DNA from: Pyropia haitanensis
Lineage: Eukaryota > Rhodophyta > Bangiophyceae > Bangiales > Bangiaceae
Assembly (NCBI GenBank): GCA_008729055.1
Contig: SDUX01000169.1
Coordinates: 1 to 15,393 of the forward strand
DNA: 15,393 bases
Direction of reading: 5' to 3'
Numbering within the stretch: position 1 is the first letter of the stretch; each line of letters begins with the position of its first letter. The translations under genes were made by a program, and so were the position numbers. This document shows, one piece after another, positions 1 to 8,601 of the stretch. Under the pieces are notes generated by a model. That model searched no databases. It saw only the letters and a list, made by a program, of their open reading frames with translations, and was not told the origin of the DNA.

Positions 1-452
1 GAGGCGGAGATGTCGAAGCGCTCGAGGGCAAAACCGAGGCAACCTCGACCAATCCTCGCGCGTCCAGGGCGTAATTGACTACTACGGCCCCACCGATTTC
101 GTTCATCGGGTCAAAACACAGCCATCCAAGGAGAAGACCCGAAAGGCAGCGTCTACCGGCTTTTCGGAGGAAAGAACTCCGAACGCATCGATCAAATCAA
201 ACTCGGCAGTCCGGTCACTCACCTCTCTCAAGACGACCCACCCTTTCTTATTCTCCACGGGGAGGAAGACAAAACCGTCTACCTCGATCAATCGGAACTC
301 TTTCATGCCGCATGCGAGCAAACGGAAGTCCCTTCGCAGCTCCTCATTTTCCCGGACAAAGGTCACGGATGGAAAACCCCGCAAGGGGAGAACGGGAAGC
401 CATTCTTGCCAGTTTGAAACGTTGGTTTGCATCCAGCAGCTCCGAAGAGTGA
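1..452 (+). CDS. Alpha/beta hydrolase (BD-FAE/acetyl-esterase-like), C-terminal part, frameshifted
   Basis: The gene enters from the left edge, so the nucleophile elbow is not visible. What remains reads like the C-terminal third of an esterase/lipase-type alpha/beta hydrolase. [13 protein letters not shown] stretch is followed by [13 protein letters not shown], then [16 protein letters not shown], which carries the acid residue Asp, then PDKGHGWK, which carries the catalytic His, and a final helix ILASLKRWF. The reading frame changes three times, near positions 37-43, 115-128 and 375-395, each time as if one base were missing. No single frame codes for the protein as sequenced. The stop codon at 450-452 follows the frame of the last helix. 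Substrate is unknown; esterase or carbohydrate-ester activity is inferred from the family. It is convergent with the VOC gene at 599-996. Confidence 0.72.
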
Positions 453-460
453 CTCACCCA

Positions 461-489
461 CCCCTGTTTGCTTCCCGGCCAAACAGGGG
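461..489. terminator. Hairpin between convergent genes
   Basis: A perfect 10-bp inverted repeat (CCCCTGTTTG at 461-470, CAAACAGGGG at 480-489) encloses a 9-base loop. It starts 8 bases after the hydrolase stop and lies between two convergent genes, so a bidirectional terminator is the simplest reading. No T-tract follows on either side, so it is not a canonical intrinsic terminator. Confidence 0.5.
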
Positions 490-598
490 CACGTCAAAGG
501 ATCAACCCTATTGACCTCCCCTGCTGCTTTACAAATACCGAAGCAAATGAATTCAAGATACCGCCGGGTGAATCCGGGCAGGCTTGATAGAGCCTCCC

Positions 599-996
599 TC
601 AGCTCAACGGATTGTGCAGACCGATCATATTTCCCTCCGTGTCCGTCACCAGGGAAATGAACCCATACTCGCCAATCGCGAATTTCGGTCTCACGACCGT
701 ACCTCCAGCTTCCACGACGCGACTTTCCTCTACCGCGCAATCCTCACAGGAAAAATACACCAGCGTGCTGTTCCCACCCGGCTCGCAGCCGTCCATTTTG
801 CAAAGAGCGCCGCCGCAACCGGCCCCGGTTGGATCGCCGGAAAACATCCACATTTCCAGCGAATCAGAATCCCCGGATTCAGGAGTTGGAAGCGATTCCA
901 ACTCCCTGCGAAAACCGTTTCGTAAAATCTTCTGGCTCGCTCCATGTCAGAAACATAGATCTCGAACCAACCTACCGGGTTGCGTTGTTCACTCAT
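599..996 (-). CDS. VOC-family (glyoxalase/bleomycin-resistance fold) protein, one frameshift
   Basis: A small single-domain protein of about 131 residues. It begins MSEQRNPVGWFEIYVSDMER, a typical first beta-strand and helix of a VOC half. It continues with LPTPESGDSDSLEMWMF, a GALCKMDGCEPGGNST segment, and ends with the glyoxalase-like GEYGFISLVTDTEGNMIGLH. The frame breaks once at about 904-906: adding one G to a GGG run restores RFYETVFAGELESLPTP. I chose the ATG at 996 because family members start just before the first strand; the longer in-frame extension overlaps the preceding DUF1428 gene. It lies 58 bases downstream of DUF1428 on the same strand, so co-transcription is likely. The enzymatic role is not predictable; this subgroup is usually annotated only as a VOC protein. 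Confidence 0.8.
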
Positions 997-1054
997 GAAA
1001 ATGGGATGGGGAAAGCAGAAGCGATAACTGTCAGATAAAATCTTCGTCCGCTGC

Positions 1055-1464
1055 TCAGTTTTTTTCACCGTTCACCAGCACCGTAAAGCCGCCGAAGGAC
1101 ATTAACTTCGGATCAAAACCCGGCTGAAACCCGGGATTGTTCTCCGGGCACATTTCCTTGATGCGATCGTCCTCCAACACCTTCGCATTGACCTCGTCCC
1201 GATGAGCCCGGTCGCGGTAACCGACAAGGCAAAGATGACGGTGTCGGTGTCCGCTATTCCGGTCAGCGCAGGAAACGGCCTGCCAAACCCGGGTTCCAGA
1301 TCATCCCCGACCGTTTCCGTGTAACTGAGGGCTCCGTATTCCAGCCAGACCTTGCACGCCATTTCGGCGGACTTTCGATACTGCTCCACATTCCCCTTCC
1401 GCAGAGGAATGACGTAGCCATCCACATAGCCGACCCCGGTCGGGATATTTTTCTTACCCGCCAT
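1055..1464 (-). CDS. DUF1428 (YbaA-like) protein, one frameshift
   Basis: About 136 residues. The N-terminus has GVGYVDGYVIPLRKGNVEQY, followed by AEMACKVWLEYGALSYTETV and GDDLEPG. This matches the DUF1428 pattern of a YVDGFVxPV start, a KVWxEHGAL segment and a VxDD motif. After DTVIFALSV the frame shifts at about 1219-1220; adding one T gives YRDRAHRDEVNAKVLED and then the typical C-terminus FDPKLMSFGGFTVLV, with the stop at 1055-1057. Biochemical function is unknown for this family. The start ATG at 1464 lies 15 bases after the stop of the 33-residue membrane protein, and the VOC gene follows, which suggests a three-gene operon. Confidence 0.83.
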
Positions 1465-1479
1465 AGAACATTCAAAAGC

Positions 1480-1581
1480 TCAGCGCTTTTGCTTCCACTT
1501 GTCACCGAAAGCCAGAATCAGCAGGCCGGCAGCGGTCATGGAACCAAAGAGGAGGAGGATGTAGAGAAGATCAGGATTCAT
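1480..1581 (-). CDS. Small single-pass membrane protein (33 aa)
   Basis: An ATG at 1581 opens a 33-codon frame ending at TGA 1480-1482. It begins MNPDLLYILLLFGSMTA and ends FGDKWKQKR. The middle (about residues 5-25) is one uninterrupted hydrophobic helix, followed by a strongly basic tail that would place the C-terminus in the cytoplasm. A TATAAT box lies 19 bases upstream of the start, and the DUF1428 gene begins 15 bases downstream of the stop. No Shine-Dalgarno is evident. I do not recognise a family; the position at the head of a short operon and the clear membrane topology are the arguments that it is real. Confidence 0.55.
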   Translation of the reverse strand: MNPDLLYILLLFGSMTAAGLLILAFGDKWKQKR

Positions 1582-1599
1582 AGTTTTGCAGATGGGGGC

Positions 1600-1605
1600 A
1601 TTATA
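1600..1605 (-). promoter_or_regulatory. Candidate -10 box for the smORF-DUF1428-VOC operon
   Basis: On the minus strand the sequence reads TATAAT, a perfect -10 hexamer, 18 bases before the ATG at 1581. No good TTGACA-like -35 is found 16-18 bases further upstream. The hexamer match and position are what is seen; promoter function is inferred. Confidence 0.35.
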
Positions 1606-1716
1606 CACAGCAGGGAAAGGTTCGCATCCGGAGAATCCACCTGTCCGATCATCAGGATGGGCTCACGAAAATAACACCTGCTCCAAGTGACAGCGGGGAG
1701 AGGGAAGAAATGCCGG

Positions 1717-1733
1717 AAACCGCTTCGCGGTTT
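1717..1733 (-). terminator. Hairpin downstream of the sensor kinase
   Basis: AAACCGC (1717-1723) pairs perfectly with GCGGTTT (1727-1733) around a three-base loop. An outer CGGA/TCCG pair extends it with a small bulge. It lies about 100 bases beyond the kinase stop at 1829 and could end that transcript. There is no T-run after the stem. Confidence 0.35.
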
Positions 1734-1828
1734 ATTCCGACGCGCGTCTCACTGCTGTTTGACTCACCGCTCGAAGTCTCTGAACCCTCCTTTCCCTGTT
1801 CCTTCACACGCTTTATATCACGTGAGAT

Positions 1829-4800
1829 CTACGACGAAAGCGCCACCTCTTTGACATCCGGCCTGCAGGGATCTCCCAGAGCAATCAGAGTATCCTCCAG
1901 AATGTCGTAATCGAGTGGTTTGACATGAATGGCATCAATACACCCTGAAGCCGATTTGCGATCACCAAGCAGATCACTGTATCCAGTCAAGAGAACGACG
2001 GGTAGGTCACCCCGAAGCTCCTTAATCTGCCCCGCAAGTTCGAGACCAGTCAAGTTGGGCATCATTTGATCTGTCACTACGATATCAACACTGTCAGGAT
2101 CCCGTCTAAGATGCTGTAGAGCATCGGTCGAGTCACTGGAAAGAGGTCACTTCATGCCCCATTTTCATCAGGATTTTCGAGGTCGCTGAAAGCACCATCT
2201 TGTCATCATCGACACATATGATCCGCGGCTTTTTCCGACCCACATTTTCCTCCACCTTTTCAACGCTTGTTGTGTTATCGACGGTGTGCTCAACCCCGTT
2301 TGGCGGATCGCAAACAGCCAATCTGACTGCGACGCGAGTCCCACGACCAATTTCACTCTCGATGTCAATATCTCCACCCGATTCAGCAGTGAAAGCATGA
2401 ACCATCGACATTCCGAGCCCTGTTCCTTTATCTACAGACTTGGTCGTGAAAAACGGATCAAAGATCCGCTCGATGGTTTCTTCACTCATCCCGCATCCGG
2501 TATCTGTAATCGAAACTTCCCAGAAATCTTTGGGGTCCGCATGACTCCCGGACTTTCCAATTTTACAGGATACCCGTTCCACCGTGAATGTCAGTGTCCC
2601 GTTCTCGATCCCAATTGCATGGGAAGCATTGAGGCCAATGTTTCATCAGTGCCTGTTCCAATCGCTGAGGGGAACAGAATGTCCAGGCGGAACGCTCAGG
2701 CAGATTCAAATCCAGCTTGATATTCGTGCCGATGCTACTTTGTAGAAACCTTGCCGTATTTCTGGTAGTAACGGTCAAGTCCACGAGCGATTTTCCCTCA
2801 TCCGTCTTTCTCGCAAAGTGAAGTAAGTCATGAACCAGAACGGCGGCCTTTCTGGCAGCCTGCCCGCAAACACAGAGAGCGTCCTTTGCATCATCCAGCG
2901 CATTTCTGCTACCGCTTTCAATTTCTGTGACCGCTAACTGCGAGTGCACAATTATCGGCGACAACAGATTGTTGAAATCATGGGCGAGCCCGCCCGCCAG
3001 GGTCCCAACTGCCTCCATTTTCTGCGCGGATCGAATCGACTCTTCCAATTCTTTCTGCTTGGAAATATTACGAATGCGAAATTGCCACTGCCTGCCTTCC
3101 GCCATTTGGAATACAGTAGCAGCAACAGTTGCATCTACTTCGTTTCCGGCTGCGGTTTTGATTTGAATTCCGTATCCGGCATCGCCCCCCGGACCGCTGA
3201 TTTCTTTAATTCTGCCTTGAGTTTCCCCGGCTTCAAAAATTGTTTCGTAAGCAGGAGAGATTCTGAACTTTGGTCCGGCAATTCAAGCAGATGATCAGCC
3301 GCCGGGTTTCGCATCAGCACCCTCATTTCGGCATCTGTAACAAAAATGGCATCGGAAGATTTCTCGAATAAATTTCGGAGACGCAATTCAGAGTCAACCA
3401 ACTCTGCGTGAACTGTCTCCAAACGCTCCTTTGCCTTCACCACATAACGAATTCGCAATTGGTGTGCGCCCGCTACCAGGGCAATAAGCAGCATGATACA
3501 GGTGAAAATAAAGAACGGGGTCTGCCACCAGTACAGCCCCACCGGGCTTGAATCTTCAGTCTATTCGAAGCCTGATTCCCCGTCTTATCAGCCCCCTCCA
3601 CTTCAATTGTATGAACACCCCGCCCCGGATGAAAAACGGAAAACTCTCCTCCTGCAGCAACCTCCCATTCGGAATCGTTGATTCGATAATTGATCTGCGA
3701 ATTTTCCGGAAACCTGTAACTCAATAAATCAGCCCGGAAACTAACGTGTCTTTCATCAGGATCAAAATAAACACTGACGGGGGATTCCGCCGACGGAAGG
3801 AGTGTTCGAGTCTTATCGGATCCAGGCGGGTGGTTAATCGATATCCCGGAGAGAAACAACTTTGGCGCACCTGGATCGAACCCTGAAAGCAATTCAGATT
3901 CGGCGACTCTGAAAAATCGCGCCCATCCGCACAGTTGAAGCCCGTCCTGTCCATCATATTCAACCCTGATGAACTCCCGCTTCCGGATATTGAATTCCGT
4001 TTCCCCCGGGTATCTGACTTCCATCTTTGACTCCAGGTCGAAAAGGCTCAAAACACTATCTTTTTGAACAACCCAAAGATGCCGATCTGACGATCCGAAA
4101 CAAATCGATTTCACGACGCTATCCTCGTATCCGAGAAGAGTCAGCCTCGTTTCATCAACGTTTATTGAATACAACCCTCCAGAGGTCGCCAGGTAAATAC
4201 CCGTGCCATTTTGATTTGGAATCAAATCCCAGGTGTTCTGAAGCGTGGTACCCCAGCGTGAGATCCATTTTCCGGGTTTTCGTATTCCAACGATAAACGT
4301 GATGCTCTGTTGCGATCCACAGGTTCCCGTCGGTCAGTGTCATCGCATCCGCCCAATGCCTGATTTCATGCCAAATTTTGAAATCGCCCCGTTTCAAAAT
4401 CATAGGAACACAACTGATTGCGGAGGCAAATCCACAAAAGTCCATCACTGTCCAAATGCGGTGCCAATCGGGTATACTTTTTTCCTTCTGAACCGGGCAA
4501 CTCGGTAACCAACTCCCATCCCTGACTCACCTCATCAGAATAAACGTCTCCTTTATAGCGCCATAGCCCACCTAAATGAGCCGCGAGCAGCGTTCCGTCT
4601 TGAAGCAATGAAACGCCCATAATGGGGTCCGCATCTTTCTTCGGATTTCCCGTCATCGCATGACTTCGATTCTTTTCGTAATCGATCCGGCATATTCCTT
4701 TTGTTGTGTGTATTAAAGCACCACCGGGCAGGGTGAAAAGGGATTGACAGGTTCCGTGATACAAACCGCTCCCCCCGTCGTTCCAGTCGGCGTAGACATC

Positions 4801-5865
4801 CACTTCAAAAGAGGGGATCGAATTTATCACCAATCCATCGTTTTCCGTTGCCATCCAGATTACCCTTTCTGAGTCGACAAAGATATCCTCAACCCCCAGG
4901 CCCATTCGGGTGGAATCCAATCGAACCCTTTCTCCCAGATCCCGGAACGTTTGTGTCGCAAAATCGAAAAAGTGGATCCCGCTACTGTGTTTCGATCCAA
5001 TCCAAAGCCCCCCTCTCGTTTCATCATAGACAACCGCAGTCATATCGAGATACCGCGTGGACCAGTCCAAAGAAATCCGTTTTGTCTCTATAAGGTTGGA
5101 CTCAAGCTCCAGTGTGGAGACCGCATTTCCGCCAACAAAATGAATCTTTTTCTGATCGGGGGAGAAAGTAACGCTGTTTACGCCATCCCCGGACTCATAA
5201 CTCGCCTGGAATTCGGGAGCATGTTGGAAATGCTCAATCGAGTTTTCGCCGTAACGGATCAATCCAAATGGTCCGGCAGACAACCATATCTCTCCGGGGC
5301 AACCCGGAGTTGGAACGATCTGTTCAATATGGCGATAGTCTTCCCCGGATTCGACCTGCTGGTATTTCCCGGTCTCATCGTCAAATCTGTACAATCCATC
5401 ACGCGCGGCGATCCACAACCTGCCGTGCCCATCAAAGCTGAAAACATGGTAAAATGAGGCATCCGGGTCCAGCCCGGAATCTGGAATATAACGGCTCTCG
5501 CCAGTCACGGTATCCACCCACCCTGCACCTCGTGGCTTCAGAAACCACATCTTTGATTTGTCGGGAGACTCAGCAAGGTCGAGAATTGGCTCCGGGTCCC
5601 CGTCTCCGCCCAGTTCAATGCGATGCGGTTCCCCTCCCGCGAACAGAAAAAGACCTTCGGCGCCGCCTGCCCATACTCTCCCCGATGAGTCGGGTGCAAC
5701 TGAATGCATCGTTCGTATAGACTTATCACTACCGGCGAGAGCTTGTCTCGACTCGAACGGCCACTCGTTGAATTCAACAGTCGAAACCCCGTCGGCAAAA
5801 CATTCCTCACAGCCAAAAGTCAACAGAAGGAAGCATAGGAGCTGACCACACTTGCTGAAATTCAT
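1829..5865 (-). CDS. Hybrid sensor histidine kinase: beta-propeller, Y_Y_Y, TM, PAS, HisKA, HATPase, receiver (frameshifted)
   Basis: About 1,345 codons. The order is a signal peptide (LLCFLLLTFGC); a two-component-regulator propeller with repeats such as GRLWIAARDGLYRF, GGLWIGSKH, IWMATENDGLVI and GIYLATSGGLYSI; a Y_Y_Y-type strand domain ending near KLKIQ-type sequence; a membrane helix (FFIFTCIMLLIALVAG); a PAS domain (LFEKSSDAIFVTDAEMRVL); HisKA with the phospho-acceptor His in GGLAHDFNNLL; HATPase with N box (MNIGLNASHAI), G1 (DTGCGM), IFDPFFTTK and GTGLGMS; and a receiver with CVDDDK, VVTDQMMPNLTG (Asp) and VKPLD (Lys). All catalytic motifs are intact, but the frame changes six times: extra base near 4376, 4277, 2641 and 2138; missing base near 3544 and 3270. 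It would be an inner-membrane sensor with a periplasmic propeller. No DNA-binding output domain follows, so it needs a separate partner. Confidence 0.85.
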
Positions 5866-5991
5866 ATATTTACCATAAACCTAACAATCAAAGAATGTAT
5901 TGCAAGTTTTTATCTACCACCGTTTTCGGACTATACATTTGCGAACTTCGCGGAAACAAACGACTCCTGACGCATCCACGAATACTTACTT

Positions 5992-6270
5992 TCAGTTAGA
6001 GATAACTCCCTGGTTGTCTGCCTGTTCCACGGCAGACCGTATCGTTGCAAGCAAGCTTGCCGAATCGATTGGTTTCATCCGGAAGTGCTTCAATCCTGCC
6101 GCATCACAGTCCTCTCACGCATTGCTTCCGGATGATGCCCCGTGCATCTTCACGATAGAGAGACTGCTGGTCAAGCGCATCCCGGCGACTGTGGAGACAT
6201 CCCCGGTGATGGAAAACGGTTCAAAGATCCGGTCCATCACGTTGGGGCTCATTCCAGTCCCCGTATCAGA
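5992..6270 (-). pseudogene. Relic of a second hybrid histidine kinase (HATPase G1 region plus receiver C-terminus)
   Basis: Read on the minus strand from 6270, the frame gives DTGTGMSPNVMDRIFEPF, a clear HATPase G1 region. It then erodes: the usual FTTK and GTGLG positions read SITG and VAGMR, and the frame meets TGA at 6115-6117. Reading on in the same frame gives GLKHFRMKPIDSASLLATIR and a final TGA at 5992-5994, the C-terminal end of a receiver domain with its Lys-Pro pair. Most of the receiver and the end of the ATPase domain are missing, as is everything N-terminal. Unlike the other broken genes here, the motifs themselves have decayed, so this is a true fossil. It lies directly upstream of, and in the same orientation as, the large kinase. 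The rest of 5866-6399 shows only AT-rich sequence at 5866-5960 and no further gene. Confidence 0.7.
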
Positions 6271-6399
6271 TTTGTTCAAGCTTCACCTTATCTGCTGCAG
6301 AGGCACGTTTTCCGCCCGCAGACGGGAAAAACGAATTTTTCTGAAAGCTAAAACCGAAGCCGGCCGTCAGACGAATCCGGAAACCTTCAGAATCATCCC

Positions 6400-7521
6400 A
6401 TGTCTCAACTGTTTACTCCCTTCACCCTCAAAGATGTCACCCTTCGGAACCGGGCCGTCGTTCCTCCGATGTGCCAGTACAGCGCCGTCGACGGCTACAC
6501 CAATGACTGGCACCAGGTTCACTACCCCGGAATGGCCCGCGGGGGAGCCGGACTTGTGATCGTGGAAGCAACAGGGGTTTCTCCCGAAGGGCGAATCACC
6601 CCCGGATGCACCGGGCTCTGGGAGGACGGACAGATCGAAGGTCTTGCGAAGATTGCAGCCTCCATTAAGGAAGCTGGTTCAGTACCGGGAATTCAGATCG
6701 CTCACGCCGGCCGCAAAGCCAGTGCCAATAGACCCTGGGAAGGGGACGATCACCTCCCGGAAAATGACCCGAACGCCTGGCAGCCGATTGCCCCCTCACC
6801 GATCGCATTCGGAGAAAACCTCCCCCGTGTGCCGAGGGAAATGACCATCGAAGATATCGAGCGGGTCAAACAGGCCTATGTTGACGCTGCCCGCCGCGCT
6901 GTCGAGGCAGGATTCGAGTGGCTCGAACTTCACTTCGCCCACGGATACCTCGCCCAAAGTTTCTTTTCTCCCCACAGCAACCAACGCACCGACGACTACG
7001 GAGGCAGCTTCGAGAACCGGGCGAGGTTCCCTCTCGAAACTCTCCGGGCCGTTCGGGAAGTGTGGCCGGAGAATCTGCCCCTCACGGCCCGCATGGGAGT
7101 GATCGAATACGACGGCCGCGACGAGGAAACTGTGGCCGAATCCATCGAGCTGGTGAAACGCTTTCGCGAGTCCGGACTCGATTTTTTCAACGTTTCCATC
7201 AACTTCGTCATTCCGGATACGGAAATTCCGTGGTCAACCCCGGCCTTTCTCGGCCCTATCGCCGGCCGGGTCCGCCGCGAAGCCGACATCCCGGTCGCAT
7301 CCGCCTGGGGCATGGCCGATTCTCATGACGCAGAGCGACTCATTGCTGAGGGAAATCTCGACCTCGTCATGATCGGGCGCGCTCATCTTGCCAATCCGCA
7401 TTATGTCTACCAACTTGCCCACGAACTGAAGGTGGAGAATCCCGACTGGGTTCTCCCAGCACCCTACGCGCACTGGTTGGCGCGATATCAGGGCGCCGGG
7501 AAGCCGTCTGCTGAATCATAG
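6400..7521 (+). CDS. xenA: NADH:flavin oxidoreductase / old yellow enzyme, XenA/YqjM type
   Basis: An intact 373-residue single-domain FMN TIM barrel, the usual length for the XenA/YqjM branch. It starts MSQLFTPFTLKDVTLRNRAV and carries the branch-specific PPMCQYS with Cys25, which tunes the flavin. IQIAHAGRKASANRPWEGDD, the substrate-anion pair HFAHGYL (His-x-x-His), SPHSNQRTDDYGGSFENR, LTARMGVIEYDGRD and the C-terminal IGRAHLANPH phosphate-binding segment follow. Family members reduce activated C=C bonds (2-enoates, enones) and nitro compounds using NAD(P)H; the native substrate is unknown. The end (PAPYAHWLARYQ) also fits XenA. No strong Shine-Dalgarno precedes the ATG. It stands alone on its strand, with a hairpin 20 bases after the stop. 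Confidence 0.92.
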   Translation: MSQLFTPFTLKDVTLRNRAVVPPMCQYSAVDGYTNDWHQVHYPGMARGGAGLVIVEATGVSPEGRITPGCTGLWEDGQIEGLAKIAASIKEAGSVPGIQIAHAGRKASANRPWEGDDHLPENDPNAWQPIAPSPIAFGENLPRVPREMTIEDIERVKQAYVDAARRAVEAGFEWLELHFAHGYLAQSFFSPHSNQRTDDYGGSFENRARFPLETLRAVREVWPENLPLTARMGVIEYDGRDEETVAESIELVKRFRESGLDFFNVSINFVIPDTEIPWSTPAFLGPIAGRVRREADIPVASAWGMADSHDAERLIAEGNLDLVMIGRAHLANPHYVYQLAHELKVENPDWVLPAPYAHWLARYQGAGKPSAES

Positions 7522-7541
7522 GACTTCCGCTGTGATAGAAC

Positions 7542-7563
7542 GTTTCCTTTACCGAAAGGAAAC
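7542..7563. terminator. Hairpin after xenA
   Basis: GTTTCCTTT (7542-7550) and AAAGGAAAC (7555-7563) form a perfect 9-bp stem with a four-base loop, 20 bases after the xenA stop and between the convergent xenA and metH genes. No T-tract follows. A terminator role is inferred from position. The remaining bases to 7756 hold no gene I can support. Confidence 0.5.
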
Positions 7564-7756
7564 AAATGTGGTGCCTTTCGCCCACCCCTGCTGCATTCGC
7601 GGTTCCAGCATCAAAGCTGACTTCGCAACCGGGGCTAACGCCCCCGAAGTCCGGCCAGGCTCGCTGATTTCCGAAACCGGCTTCAGGAGCAAGAGACTCC
7701 CCATCACAGTCGAAGGAGCATTTACCTTGAAATAGATCAATGGCACAGAGCCACCC

Positions 7757-8570
7757 CTACTCCGCCAAATTAGGAGCCAGCCATTTCTCCGCCTCTTCCA
7801 TCGACATCTTCTTCCTCGCGGCATAATCCTCCAGCTGATCCCTCCCGATCTTGCCGACGTTGAAGTAGCGGGCGGCTTCATTGAAGAAATACAACCCGCT
7901 CACCGAGCTCGGCGGAAACATGGCGTAGCTGGTGGTCAGTTGCATGCCGACGGTGTTCTCGACGTCGAGCAGGTCCCAGAGGATCTGCTTCTCGGTGTGG
8001 TCGGGGCAGGCCGGATAACCCGCTGCCGGACGAATGCCGCGGTAGCGCTCCTTGATGAGATCCTCGACTTCCAGCATTTCGTTTTTGCCGAAGCCCATGA
8101 ATTCGCGGACGCGTCGGTGGAGTAGCTCGGCGAGACCTTCGGCAAAGCGATCCGCCAGTGCCTGAATGATGATGGCGGTGTAGTCGTCGTCGTTTTGACG
8201 GAATGTCAGGGCGTATTCCTCGACTTCGTTGCCGGCGGTGACGGCGAAGGCGCCGAGAAAATCATCACGTCCGCAGTCCTTCGGCGCGACGAAATCGGCG
8301 AGGCTCTGGAAGGGCGTGCCCTCCTTCACTTTCTCCTTCTGCTGGCGGAGGAAATGGAAAGTGGTGAGCGGATCGGTCTTCGCGAAATCGGCGAAGAGTT
8401 CGACATCTTCACCGGTGGAATGCGCGGGCCAGACACCCCAGGTGGCACGGGCATGAACGCGGTCGTTTTCGACAAGGTCGTCGAGAATGCGCCGGGCATC
8501 GTCGTAGAGTTTGGTCGCCTCTTCACCGTGGTCCTTGTGCTGGAGAATTTTTGGGAAAACTCCGCGCAAT

Positions 8571-8601
<31 letters not shown>

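Noticed and set aside
5900..6559. 219-codon plus-strand frame before xenA
   Set aside because: It runs antisense to the kinase relic and then out of frame into xenA; composition is unlike a protein.
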